From the IMG/VR virus record IMGVR_UViG_3300009124_000002, positions 55,004 to 119,003 of that record: DNA of 64,000 bases. One strand, 5' to 3'. How positions within the stretch are numbered: position 1 is the stretch's first letter; each line of letters begins with the position of its first letter. The stretch is from a virus. The position numbers and the translations under genes are program-made. The notes beneath the pieces were generated by a model that saw only the letters and a program-made list of their open reading frames with translations, made no database searches and had not been told where the DNA came from. This document shows, in pieces, positions 1-7,955 of this stretch.

Positions 1-429
1 AACCACTACAAGTATGTAATCCCCACCCGGTTTTCTATGCACATATTCAACTCCAGTATCTCCAACAATTTGTTTGGTGATGCAACTTAAACGGGTATTG
101 TTTATAGTAAACGAGTATTTGGCAGACTGTTTGTTAATACCACGTTTATGGCGAGAGTATAGATATCCATTATCCACATAAATGAAATTGATTTGTTGTT
201 GTAGCAACTTATTAATGATAGGGCAAACTCCAAAATGCCCAAACATAAAGTATATTGCGTCTTTTTTATAGTCTAAGTTTGGATGCGCATTCCAAGTCGC
301 GCCTTTTACAAGTGGAGTATTGGGGGTTATTAGTTTGGTCTCCTTAGCACCACTGAGGCGTAGAAAACAGTTTACTAGTTTTAATTTTCTGCTTCTTTGA
401 TTTGAATTTGCTAAAGCGATTAGTTTCAC
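1..429 (-). CDS. Glycosyltransferase-like protein, 3' end beyond window
   Basis: The frame is open from a GTG at 429 to the window edge, giving at least 143 codons, so the C-terminus is missing. The start is chosen because GTGA overlaps the TGA of the upstream gene, as at every other junction in this operon. The visible part has a Rossmann-like pattern (GHFGVCPIINKLL, then YVDNGYL). It aligns loosely with the first half of the 313-residue protein at 1668-2609: FIYVDNGYL against IVFESPAF, and KPGGDYILVVV against RPDDGYILFIL. I infer a paralogous sugar-transferase-like protein of the glycan operon. No catalytic residues can be assigned and the substrate is unknown. Confidence 0.6.
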   Translation of the reverse strand, partial: MKLIALANSNQRSRKLKLVNCFLRLSGAKETKLITPNTPLVKGATWNAHPNLDYKKDAIYFMFGHFGVCPIINKLLQQQINFIYVDNGYLYSRHKRGINKQSAKYSFTINNTRLSCITKQIVGDTGVEYVHRKPGGDYILVVV

Positions 430-1091
430 TCAGGCAACATCTCCTTATAGTATTCATACCACTCTTCTGAGTAGTCAGTATCGCGAAACTCCTTAAACCA
501 AGGTCCACCCTCAGTGTAGTGGATGTTATGAACATCAGATTTGGTTTCATACTCACCAGCAAGCCAGTTCCATTCCAGAGGAATGTCCCCGATTAGTTTC
601 TCTGATTCCAACCATTTGAATTGATGTAGTTGTAATCCGGTAGCAGTGTTCACATACTCAGGAGTCAGGTTCCAACACTTCTCGCAGTTCATGAGCATGA
701 AGGATGACCAGTTCTTCTTCTCATACTTGGTCTGAACCTGTCCGAGAAACTTCTTCTCTGACTTGGGAGTATAATCATGCTTACAGACTTGAATTGCATA
801 CTTGTCATCACGCAAGTCCCATAGTTTTGAAATGTCTGAAACCGTGAGCATATCACAATCCATAAACAGTGCCCACCCCTTGTAGTTCATCAGGTGGGGG
901 ACCATGAATCGACTGAATGAAAACTCAGTAGATGAGAGTGCATTGCGCTCCCGTGTGAAGACATCATGAAGGTTGTTCAGTGCAATGGGAGTTATCGCAA
1001 GAGGCTTGGTGCTGTTCTTAATCAGACTCCATGAAAGAGTGTTGTAAGCAGCACGTTCCTTGCTATCAAATCCAATGAATATGTTGATCAT
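426..1091 (-). CDS. GT-A fold glycosyltransferase (GT8-like)
   Basis: This 221-residue protein opens with MINIFIGFDSKE, a nucleotide-diphospho-sugar transferase start. It carries a DxD-type metal/sugar-nucleotide motif, DCDM, in the context FMDCDMLTVSDI near residue 77. The later HYTEGGPWF block resembles the conserved C-terminal His-Gly region of GT8-like enzymes. It should transfer a sugar from an NDP-sugar, but the acceptor (host surface glycan, virion protein or modified DNA base) cannot be read from sequence. ATG overlaps the stop of the methyltransferase gene upstream (ATGA), so translation is probably coupled. The family call is firm; donor and acceptor are unknown. Confidence 0.75.
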   Translation of the reverse strand: MINIFIGFDSKERAAYNTLSWSLIKNSTKPLAITPIALNNLHDVFTRERNALSSTEFSFSRFMVPHLMNYKGWALFMDCDMLTVSDISKLWDLRDDKYAIQVCKHDYTPKSEKKFLGQVQTKYEKKNWSSFMLMNCEKCWNLTPEYVNTATGLQLHQFKWLESEKLIGDIPLEWNWLAGEYETKSDVHNIHYTEGGPWFKEFRDTDYSEEWYEYYKEMLPE

Positions 1092-1702
1092 ATCTTTTTA
1101 TTTACAAAGACCATGCCAGTATCGACCATGAAGGAGATACCTTTCTTCCTCATTGACTTTACAATTGGCATGGTGGAGTTGCTTCTAAGTGATTCTGTTA
1201 AGACCTTTGATTGGTAAAGATGATACTCTTTAAATTTATCTATCCAATAAGATGCTTCTTGACAGTTGACATGGTGATACCCCTTTTTACCCGGCAAAGC
1301 ATGAGTCATAACAACATATTTGCATCTTTTCATGATGTCTACGTAGTTTGGTATATATTGCTGATCTACGTGTTCTACAAACTCAACACACCAACAAACA
1401 TCATACAAGTTAAGCGGAAGTTCCTTCACGGTCCCTTTGGTGAAATCATGAATAATGAATTTTGATTCATCAAATCTTTTGATGGTGAAGTCGCCATCAA
1501 TACCAACAACATGATTAAATCCAACTTTTAATGCCTCTTCGACCATTCCACCGGGACCACATCCAAGGTCACAAAATGACTGGCATTCTAATTCATTATG
1601 CAACCAAGTTAAAGCCCCTCGGTCAATATGAGTTAGATTAGAATGACCGCCGAGATGTTTTCCTAATTTAGAACCATCCATATCTTTTCTTGACTTCTTC
1701 AT
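1088..1702 (-). CDS. Class I SAM-dependent methyltransferase
   Basis: The 204-residue product contains the glycine-rich SAM-binding motif I in CDLGCGPGGMVEEAL (about residue 45), followed by the acidic motif GIDGD at the end of the second strand. A WCVEFVEHV stretch matches the post-II motif of small-molecule and sugar methyltransferases. It lies in an operon with glycosyltransferases, so methylation of a sugar or glycan is the most economical role; DNA methylation is not suggested because no DPPY or PCQ motif is present. The gene overlaps the upstream gene by 35 bp. A second ATG at 1681 would also work, so the start is uncertain. Confidence 0.75.
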   Translation of the reverse strand: MKKSRKDMDGSKLGKHLGGHSNLTHIDRGALTWLHNELECQSFCDLGCGPGGMVEEALKVGFNHVVGIDGDFTIKRFDESKFIIHDFTKGTVKELPLNLYDVCWCVEFVEHVDQQYIPNYVDIMKRCKYVVMTHALPGKKGYHHVNCQEASYWIDKFKEYHLYQSKVLTESLRSNSTMPIVKSMRKKGISFMVDTGMVFVNKKI

Positions 1703-2609
1703 AGCACTTCATTAGATGATTTATAGGTTTAAATGAAAGAATTTCTTTTTTGTTCCACTGCGTATAAGCAAGGTTATGCAGCCATTGTGCCCTATCAAAT
1801 TCAACAATATCATTTTCAATGCTTGAGAGGTCATGATTAGAAACCTCCCAAGCCATACAAGATGGACAAGTAGACCAAGTTGGGATTCCTTCGCAAACAC
1901 TTTCTGTCAGTGTGTTTGATGACATTCCGACCACGGCGAAGGCTCCAGCAAAATCTTCATACAATCCTCTTCCTCCCCATCCTTGTTTAGTGTGGACCCC
2001 ATCATAATTAGAACTTATCTCCAGACCATCAATTTCAAGTCTATTGATAAGATCAAGTTGCCGCTGAATAAAACAGGATGCAATAGGATGAAGTCTTATT
2101 CGTATCTTTCTGTCAGTGTGTCTTCGTATCTCCCTCAAGACTGAATCCAAATATCTAAAGTATTTCTCTGAACTATATTGCCCACCCTCCCATGCTATCT
2201 TCATTAAGGCACTATCTTCTGGCTTTTGGAGAATGAATAGAATATACCCATCATCTGGACGACACCAATCCTTGATGTCGATATTGAGATCCTCCTTAAT
2301 TTTATTCCATCTATCCGGTGGGCAGTCTTTGTTATTATATTCTCCATCATCTCTGGTATATGAATTCCATGAAAATCTATAATAATACTCTTTACCTAAT
2401 CCAATTTGCCTAAATGCCGGACTTTCAAAAACAATGACTGGCTTTCTTGATTCTCTTATGGTATCAATGCTGACTTGCTCTTCATAATTCTTTCCCTTTA
2501 TGTTATGCTGTAACCAAACATCAACATCGTCTGCCGCCGTCGCCTGTTTAATATCTGGTGGGAGAATTCTTTGGATTCTTTTCTTTAAATGTAAGTAACC
2601 AAACCTCAT
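1668..2609 (-). CDS. Glycosyltransferase-like protein (surface-glycan type)
   Basis: This 313-residue protein has two Rossmann-like halves. The N-terminal half contains RKPVIVFESPAFRQ and DDGYILFILQKP. The C-terminal half contains RIRLHPIA and a FAVVGMSSNTLTESVCEGIPTW segment, which resembles the donor-binding half of GT-B or capsule-type transferases where a small-residue loop precedes an E-x-x-x-x-G-I-P motif. Proteins of this type occur in marine T4-like phages, but their substrates are uncharacterised. The start ATG overlaps the preceding stop (ATGA). The fold assignment is by pattern only; the acceptor is unknown. The truncated gene at the window's left edge appears to be a relative. Confidence 0.6.
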   Translation of the reverse strand: MRFGYLHLKKRIQRILPPDIKQATAADDVDVWLQHNIKGKNYEEQVSIDTIRESRKPVIVFESPAFRQIGLGKEYYYRFSWNSYTRDDGEYNNKDCPPDRWNKIKEDLNIDIKDWCRPDDGYILFILQKPEDSALMKIAWEGGQYSSEKYFRYLDSVLREIRRHTDRKIRIRLHPIASCFIQRQLDLINRLEIDGLEISSNYDGVHTKQGWGGRGLYEDFAGAFAVVGMSSNTLTESVCEGIPTWSTCPSCMAWEVSNHDLSSIENDIVEFDRAQWLHNLAYTQWNKKEILSFKPINHLMKCYEEVKKRYGWF

Positions 2610-3340
2610 GTTACGAGATACTTATTTTCTGGACTCCTGAGATTGTCTTTTCTCTTGCCTTTGCAATGGTCATAGATTGAACCAAGGACACTCCATGCTT
2701 GAACATGACCAGTCCCTTTCCCTTTGAAGTTTTTCTTAGTGAATCCAATATTGTGATTTTTCACACCATGCTTTTTTTCAAATTCAATCCTCACTTGGTC
2801 AACAACATAACTATCATGCCACTCACGAAGTTGGTATATTTCATCGTTTGAATACATGTCCTGTAATCTCCTCGCCCATGATTTGGTTTGCTCATGATTC
2901 GTATTGAAGTAAAGGAATCCGCATTCCGAATACTTTCTAATCCTACCAAGATATGCCATCATGCATTCGTCTTTATGGATATTTGAACTAACCCACTCAT
3001 GGTCTATTGGTTTATAGAACACACTATCGGCATCAATGTAGATAACTCCATCATAGTCAGTTCTATTCAAGATCAGGTCAGTGTAACCATACACTTTGTA
3101 GCAAAATCTAACCCCATCGTAAAGAAATGACTCTACAGGCTTATCCTTGTTTCTCTCGACAAACTCTTTACATTCTGGAACATCTTTGAATAGGTTTACC
3201 GTCTTCCCCTTTGGGGCAATCCAATCTGCATCCTCCGTATATGTAAACAGATCAAAATCCCAATTGTATGTTTCATAGAACTTATGACCATAGTAGTCAT
3301 AGAGTTTCTTATTCAGTGATGTTACAACTGCAATCTTCAT
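2606..3340 (-). CDS. GT-A fold glycosyltransferase with DADS motif
   Basis: The 244-residue product starts MKIAVVTSLNKKLYDYYG and has the metal-binding DxD-like motif DADS in GVIYIDADSVFYKPI (about residue 100). After it come GFLYFNTNHE, matching the F-N-T/S-G acceptor region of GT-A enzymes, and HDSYVVDQV. It is a second, distinct sugar transferase in the operon beside the one at 426-1091. Its ATG overlaps the stop of the next methyltransferase gene (ATGA). Assignment to a GT-A nucleotide-sugar transferase is reasonably secure. The donor sugar and target are not identifiable, and a role in host-surface or virion glycosylation is inference from the neighbours. Confidence 0.7.
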   Translation of the reverse strand: MKIAVVTSLNKKLYDYYGHKFYETYNWDFDLFTYTEDADWIAPKGKTVNLFKDVPECKEFVERNKDKPVESFLYDGVRFCYKVYGYTDLILNRTDYDGVIYIDADSVFYKPIDHEWVSSNIHKDECMMAYLGRIRKYSECGFLYFNTNHEQTKSWARRLQDMYSNDEIYQLREWHDSYVVDQVRIEFEKKHGVKNHNIGFTKKNFKGKGTGHVQAWSVLGSIYDHCKGKRKDNLRSPENKYLVT

Positions 3341-3924
3341 TTCAGAATATCTTGAATCTTGGAAAAGGTATCATCGTCTTCTGTCCAGATAGCTAGACAA
3401 ACATCCATCACCTTTCCACATGGCTCTGTGATTAATACATTCTTCATGTCTTTTACAATGGAATAGCATCCAAAGTTTTCCCTGTCAAATCCACCATGAA
3501 TATCGTTGATGTAGTAATCATCAAACACAACAACCTTGCTTCCACTAACAGATTTGAAATCTCCAATAATAGATTCTACTCTATGGTCACCATCAATGAA
3601 TACCAAGTCAGCACTCTTTGGATTTTTCCAGAGAGTTTCTTGCGTTACGCCCTTGATCAACTCAACACGGGAAGCGTGTTCCTTTAATCTTTGCTTTACT
3701 TGAGAAACAGTGTGAACTCTCTTACCGTTTCCAACCATCTTGTGAAATTCTTGGTCAGAGAAATCGAACACATCATATCCTGTATATGTCGTATCCTTTG
3801 GTGCAGTGTCCAGCATCCATTTTGCCGTCTTGCCTTTCGCTACACCAATTTCAATGATTGATTTTGGTTTCAATTCTTCAATCAGTCTGAAGATATATCC
3901 ATATCTTGATTTTATCTCATTCAT
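3337..3924 (-). CDS. SAM-dependent methyltransferase (Methyltransf_24 type)
   Basis: This 195-residue enzyme shows motif I in SIIEIGVAKGKTAKWML (about residue 23), the second-strand acidic turn TGYDVFD, and the diagnostic DLVFIDGDHRVESIIGDF block. That block is typical of class I enzymes acting on sugars, macrocinols or related small molecules (TylF/CmcI/Methyltransf_24 group). The D-G-D-H acidic cluster usually binds a divalent metal. Its position between two glycosyltransferase genes and a ParB-like gene suggests O-methylation of a glycan made by the operon. Start and stop both overlap neighbours by four bases. Confidence 0.75.
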   Translation of the reverse strand: MNEIKSRYGYIFRLIEELKPKSIIEIGVAKGKTAKWMLDTAPKDTTYTGYDVFDFSDQEFHKMVGNGKRVHTVSQVKQRLKEHASRVELIKGVTQETLWKNPKSADLVFIDGDHRVESIIGDFKSVSGSKVVVFDDYYINDIHGGFDRENFGCYSIVKDMKNVLITEPCGKVMDVCLAIWTEDDDTFSKIQDILK

Positions 3925-4346
3925 CTTCGCTTTGGTATCTTGTCGTGTGGTATGTGAGTGTATCTCTTAATCATCTGACGTTCTGCTGTTGAGGTTATCA
4001 TGTATCCCTCAATTGCCTTATATCCGTTCTCCAATGCCCACTTGACTCTTTTGTGACCAACATGAACATATAGACCGGGAATAATCTTACCATCCTTATC
4101 TACGTTGGTTCTCTCTGGGTTATTTGGTTCTATTTCAATTCTTCTTTTAACCCACTTATGATCGTGTGTAGATACCGCAATTGGATACATCATACCTGCC
4201 TTCTGAAAGCTTTCATTGTATCCAAATTTCTCCATACGAGCATTGAGCCAAGCATCAGAGGGGAGAAAGCGAATGTCCTTTACATCAAACAGTCGAACGC
4301 AAAGTTTGATTTCTTTTGGATGGAAGTTTGCTTGTAGTATTTTCAC
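3921..4346 (-). CDS. ParB/sulfiredoxin-like protein
   Basis: The 141-residue product has the ParB-like N-terminal pattern: a conserved basic/acidic stretch, FQKAGMMYPIAVS (the G-x-x-x-P-I-x-V strand), then GLYVHVGHKRVKWALENGYKAIEGY. The last segment matches the G-H/N-x-R-x-x-A-A-x-x-x-G box of the ParB/Srx nucleotide-binding fold. No helix-turn-helix follows, so it is not a partition protein. Stand-alone ParB-like proteins are common in phages and often sit next to modification or glycan genes; their biochemistry ranges from CTPase to nuclease. Assignment rests on motif shape, and the function is unknown. Confidence 0.55.
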   Translation of the reverse strand: MKILQANFHPKEIKLCVRLFDVKDIRFLPSDAWLNARMEKFGYNESFQKAGMMYPIAVSTHDHKWVKRRIEIEPNNPERTNVDKDGKIIPGLYVHVGHKRVKWALENGYKAIEGYMITSTAERQMIKRYTHIPHDKIPKRR

Positions 4347-4684
4347 TTAGTCACACCACCACTATTGAGCCTCTCAATGTCATCATGAGAAAACTCTGCC
4401 CAATACAACTCAAAAGCAATACCATCTTCAAGCCCAATGAATTGATGAAAGACTCCCGGCTTCACCTTTGTGAAATCACCGGCACCAAGAATTGTTTCAT
4501 CAATAAGGTCACCGTTCCAGCAACGGACCATCATCTTACCAGACTCAACAAAGAAACCATTGCTCTTTGTCTGATGTCGATGTTCGCTACATTGATATCC
4601 TGCCTTGAATTCAATTCTATGAAATTCAAGACAATGATTCTTGAAGACTTCTTCTGTCTTACCCCATACCTTTCCAGCAATCAT
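4343..4684 (-). CDS. Cupin-fold protein
   Basis: This 113-residue single-domain protein shows both cupin motifs. Motif 1 is FKAGYQCSEHRHQTKSNGF, with metal-ligand-type residues in E-H-R-H, and an E-S-G turn follows. Motif 2 is GDFTKVKPGVFHQFIGLED, with the conserved G-D, P-G and H. It is close in size to phosphomannose-isomerase-like or sugar-nucleotide epimerase-like cupins, which fits its position inside a glycosyltransferase/methyltransferase operon. Whether it is an isomerase, an oxygenase or only a binding protein cannot be told. It overlaps both neighbours by four bases (ATGA). Confidence 0.65.
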   Translation of the reverse strand: MIAGKVWGKTEEVFKNHCLEFHRIEFKAGYQCSEHRHQTKSNGFFVESGKMMVRCWNGDLIDETILGAGDFTKVKPGVFHQFIGLEDGIAFELYWAEFSHDDIERLNSGGVTK

Positions 4685-4872
4685 AGTTCGTAATCTTCAT
4701 CTTCGTCATGCCCATCTATTCTTTCCATACAAAATGGACATATTGTAGGTTCATTTTCTTCGTATTCGTCATCCTCTAAATCATTCTCTACATCATAGGT
4801 CGAGTGGTTGAAATCGTGCCACTCAATAGAATATGTAGTCCGGCAGGACGGGCATGTAGTTTGAAAAAACAT
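4681..4872 (-). CDS. Small acidic zinc-ribbon protein
   Basis: A 63-residue protein with two CxxC knuckles, CPSC near residue 7 and CPFC near residue 49, separated by an Asp/Glu-rich linker, and a strongly acidic tail. This is the layout of a small zinc ribbon. The start is set at 4872, where TAATG links it to the stop of the RNR gene; an in-frame ATG five codons upstream would lie inside nrdJ. It may be co-translated with RNR, but no functional link is shown. No homologous family is recognised. Confidence 0.55.
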   Translation of the reverse strand: MFFQTTCPSCRTTYSIEWHDFNHSTYDVENDLEDDEYEENEPTICPFCMERIDGHDEDEDYEL

Positions 4873-6833
4873 TATCTTATGGGGCAAACCCCGCCCTCAC
4901 ATTCAATACCCTCAATCATTTCATTTGAGGTCTGAATCGGCGATATGGGTTTAACTTTCTTTACCATCTTCTCATATTGATCTGCATCAATTTCTTCGTA
5001 TGGTGCTTGGGTGAATCCATGATCAGAGTGAAGAAGGAACGAGACACTCTTGATATGATTTTTGAAATTCTTTGCCAACCAATCTTGAATCTCTGGAAGC
5101 TCTTCCTTGCGATAGTAGACAGTGCAGGATACCGCATTATCTGCCCACTGAGATTGAAGAGTCTTGATGAGTTCAAGTTGGTCAATGGCACTCATGTCCT
5201 TGGCGACAGTTGCATTCTCATCGAACTGACAGGGAAACTCAACAACCACGGTATCGTGATTCTCTGTTCCATCGAAGTTCTTGGCAAACTCGGTATGATA
5301 ACCAAGGTCACGACAAACATCGATAAGTGAATCGGTTGCTGCCATGCGAATACGACGAATGAAGTAATGAGAGAATGCCGGATGGACACCGGGAGTAGAA
5401 CCAGCAAGGATGCTTAATGTGCCACTAGGTTTAACGGTAGTCAACTTAATGGAGGGATTATGACCATTCTTCTCGGAGTATTTCTGGTCAAACTCACGAA
5501 GTTTCTGATAGGTATAATCCAACCAATCCATCTTATGTTGACTCTGACAGATACCAGTCACACCAAGACCAATACGCATGTTCTTGTGAACGATCTTATT
5601 GGTATCTTCATGGATGAATGGTAGCGCACATATTGCCTTCTGAGTCTTATACAGAAGCTTTGCACATTCATACATCTCTTCCTTGGATTCGATATTGTTG
5701 AGATACAGTTCACTTAGGTTACAACACTCATAGTTGCCCAGAGAGATTTCACCGCATGGATTGGTCCCCACGACGTTATCCTTATTGGTGGGATACAGTT
5801 CAGAACTGCGAAGGTTTCCGTCAGAAATACGACCATACTTTTCTGACAAGGGAAGGTTGAAAAGACCGTAAGGTTCACCATTGCCAGCATAACCTTCCCA
5901 GAGAGCATCAGATGTATGGTCATAAGAGTCACAGTAAATCGTGTTATTGGACATGGCACGGTAGTTTGGAATACCGCCCAAGTCCCAACGCTTTGCCCGA
6001 AGAAAGAGAAAGTCATCAGGATCACCAATTGCAATCTCTGCGCTTCTACGAACATTACCAGCAACAACAATGGAACCAATGATGTTATTGATATCCAGAA
6101 CATCCAGTGAGCGAAGTTTCTTACCCTCTCGACTCTTGAATACCTCACAGATTTTTGTGATACCATCAATCAGAATAGAGGGACCAGAGGCAGTGCCACC
6201 GAAACCACGAATCTTTTCACCAGCACCACGAATCAGAATGGTTGAATAGGTAAATCCTTTACCAGTCTCAAAGAATGAATCCAAGACCTTGCGAAGAAGA
6301 TATACCCAACCCTCACGGGAATCAGGAACAATGAAGTCGGCATCATTGGTTGCCTTTCCATCAAGTTCATCATGAGTAATCTCAACATCAGGTTTGATTC
6401 GAGGGAGTTCATGGACATCCTCACGGCGAACAGAAAACCCAACACCACCACCAAGCATGAGGTTCTCGAAAAGGAATGTGAATGCCTTTGGTTCATTCAT
6501 CTGAGTGAACCAGCAGTTCAGGAGAGAGTTGGCACCAAACCGTTCGACGGTAGGGGTGCCAAGTTGCCAGAGCATACGTCCAGCGAAGTTACATTTCAGA
6601 TTGAAGACATGATCAAAGAGCTTCTCTGCTTCCTTTTGTGCGTAATTGGCACCAAGGCTTTGCGCTCCATTGATGCATCTCTGAACGGTCTCATGCCATT
6701 CTTCTGTTGTGCCATCGTCCTTTAAGCGAGCATAGGTGCGCTTGTAAACGATGTAACCAAGACCATTGAATCCCCATTTCGGGGTTTTGTTTGCGTATGT
6801 TGATGCGAATTCGTCAGAGATGATATTTTCCAT
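4872..6833 (-). CDS. nrdJ: Adenosylcobalamin-dependent ribonucleoside-triphosphate reductase (class II)
   Basis: The 653-residue enzyme reduces ribonucleoside triphosphates to deoxynucleotides using a cobalamin-generated thiyl radical. It follows the monomeric Lactobacillus-type RTPR. The N-terminus has FNGLGYIVYKRTYAR. Cys107 (NCW) and Cys371 would be the reducing pair. NPCGE gives the thiyl Cys360 and catalytic Glu362. KPSGTLSILAGSTPG is the phosphate-binding loop. The C-terminal tail carries Cys645 and Cys650, spaced for re-reduction by thioredoxin. It is somewhat shorter than the about 740-residue Lactobacillus enzyme. A promoter with a dyad lies directly upstream. It belongs with ThyX, dUTPase and dCMP deaminase in phage dNTP supply. 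No intein is seen. Confidence 0.93.
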   Translation of the reverse strand: MENIISDEFASTYANKTPKWGFNGLGYIVYKRTYARLKDDGTTEEWHETVQRCINGAQSLGANYAQKEAEKLFDHVFNLKCNFAGRMLWQLGTPTVERFGANSLLNCWFTQMNEPKAFTFLFENLMLGGGVGFSVRREDVHELPRIKPDVEITHDELDGKATNDADFIVPDSREGWVYLLRKVLDSFFETGKGFTYSTILIRGAGEKIRGFGGTASGPSILIDGITKICEVFKSREGKKLRSLDVLDINNIIGSIVVAGNVRRSAEIAIGDPDDFLFLRAKRWDLGGIPNYRAMSNNTIYCDSYDHTSDALWEGYAGNGEPYGLFNLPLSEKYGRISDGNLRSSELYPTNKDNVVGTNPCGEISLGNYECCNLSELYLNNIESKEEMYECAKLLYKTQKAICALPFIHEDTNKIVHKNMRIGLGVTGICQSQHKMDWLDYTYQKLREFDQKYSEKNGHNPSIKLTTVKPSGTLSILAGSTPGVHPAFSHYFIRRIRMAATDSLIDVCRDLGYHTEFAKNFDGTENHDTVVVEFPCQFDENATVAKDMSAIDQLELIKTLQSQWADNAVSCTVYYRKEELPEIQDWLAKNFKNHIKSVSFLLHSDHGFTQAPYEEIDADQYEKMVKKVKPISPIQTSNEMIEGIECEGGVCPIR

Positions 6834-6842
6834 AATTGTTCT

Positions 6843-6895
6843 ATTTCACGTTCACTGTGAAATTATATAGTATCACAAAACTCAGTTGAAATCAA
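6843..6895 (-). promoter_or_regulatory. nrdJ promoter with overlapping dyad
   Basis: Two overlapping sigma70-like readings are possible on the minus strand: TTGATT-N17-TACTAT (-10 at 6867-6872, -35 at 6890-6895) or TTCAAC-N17-TATAAT (-10 at 6862-6867). The -35 region overlaps the end of the upstream gene. A perfect 7-bp inverted repeat, ATTTCAC / GTGAAAT (6843-6849 and 6857-6863), lies immediately downstream and touches the -10. It could be an operator or a leader hairpin. Confidence 0.55.
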
Positions 6896-7275
6896 TCAAG
6901 TTCTTGGCTATCACTTAATTTCATTTTCCAATTTGATATTTCAAGTTTTCCTAGTGGCTTTTCGATGTCCATGTCGGCAAGTCTTTCATTCTGGATAACC
7001 AATTTTGTGCCGCCGTATATAACGCCATCTCTTATCTCATACAGAAAGAAAGTGCTCTTTGTGATACCAACACGGACAAGCCTTCCGGGTCTTCCATTGA
7101 CGATCACAATGTCGTCTTCGTTGTAATCGTTTCCCAGAAAGACGAATATCCCAGCAACAAGTTTCTCAAGAGTTGACTTGAAAATAAGTGTTAATAGACC
7201 AGCAAAAAGTAACCAAGAATTATCCTTTATGAAATGCTCAACCGCGTTCTTCAGAACCGTTGTTTCGTTTTCCAT
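6892..7275 (-). CDS. Small MscS-like membrane protein
   Basis: The 127-residue product has one predicted membrane helix at about residues 18-46 (WLLFAGLLTLIFKSTLEKLVAGIFVFLG). A soluble beta-rich part follows, DDIVIVNGRPGRLVRVGITKSTFFLYEIRDG ending in a KLVIQNERL segment. Helix, then G-D-x-V-x-V-x-G-x-x-G, then an I-x-N turn, is the arrangement of the pore helix plus beta domain of MscS-type channels, here stripped to a single helix. A good ribosome site (AAGGA, five bases before ATG) fixes the start, within the 3' end of the upstream gene. It might alter host membrane physiology or act in lysis; the homology is inferred from pattern only. Confidence 0.5.
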   Translation of the reverse strand: MENETTVLKNAVEHFIKDNSWLLFAGLLTLIFKSTLEKLVAGIFVFLGNDYNEDDIVIVNGRPGRLVRVGITKSTFFLYEIRDGVIYGGTKLVIQNERLADMDIEKPLGKLEISNWKMKLSDSQELD

Positions 7276-7954
7276 TTGTTTCCTTTTGGATCATAGTTGA
7301 CTCTTCATCACTATCCATATCCAATTCAGAACGGAATGGCATTGGCTTGGTTGCAATGGAACCCGCCACAGTAGTTTCCTCCACATCACTTTCAGTCACG
7401 TAGATTTTTTGTAAAGTGTTACGATGCTCGACTTCAAAAACCGAGACATCAAAAATGGTCCCCACGGGTTGTGGTCTGTGAACCTCAACAAGTGTTCCCT
7501 TGAAGGCAAGCAACTCGCCAGTCATTGGCAGTGCAATATCATGCTTCAATTGATACATACCTTCGGGGAGGTAACCACCATCATCGACCAAGAGCCAACT
7601 CTCGCTCAGGTCCAGTTTCGTGGGGTCGATACCATAGGCTTCTTGTAGAATTCCCTTGATATCATCGTCCTCTAAATCTGTATTTTCCTTGATCAACCAG
7701 AAGGCAGCAAGGTAACGGGCAATGGTTGATTTGCCCAATGGGATTTTTGCAAGCAGACGACGAATATTGAATACCAGACGATGAAAGATTGTGTATGCTT
7801 CCTTCTCTTCCTTTGTCTCTGGTTTCTTGAGACGTTCTCCGTTCATGTCCACAACACCAGCCTTGAAGGCTGCGGTCTTCTCCCAAGGCATTGTCAGGAG
7901 TCGAAGAAACCTCAATGCATAAACCGTATCTGCGCCTCTAAGTAGTAGTCCCAT
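7238..7954 (-). CDS. Conserved T4-like marine phage protein, possibly virion-associated
   Basis: This 238-residue protein has a conserved-looking N-terminal half (MGLLLRGADTVYALRFLRLL, later HRLVFNIRRLLAKIPLGKSTIARYLAAFWLIKE). A beta-rich middle follows (GYLPEGMYQLKHDIALPMTGE, FKGTLVEVHRPQPVG) and a hydrophilic tail ends EESTMIQKETNG. I recall similar sequences throughout marine T4-like phages, but with no assigned function. An AGGA ribosome site precedes the ATG. The gene sits between a late-promoter gene and membrane proteins, so structural or lysis-related roles are possible. No enzymatic motif is visible. Confidence 0.6.
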   Translation of the reverse strand: MGLLLRGADTVYALRFLRLLTMPWEKTAAFKAGVVDMNGERLKKPETKEEKEAYTIFHRLVFNIRRLLAKIPLGKSTIARYLAAFWLIKENTDLEDDDIKGILQEAYGIDPTKLDLSESWLLVDDGGYLPEGMYQLKHDIALPMTGELLAFKGTLVEVHRPQPVGTIFDVSVFEVEHRNTLQKIYVTESDVEETTVAGSIATKPMPFRSELDMDSDEESTMIQKETNGKRNNGSEERG

Positions 7955-7955
7955 T

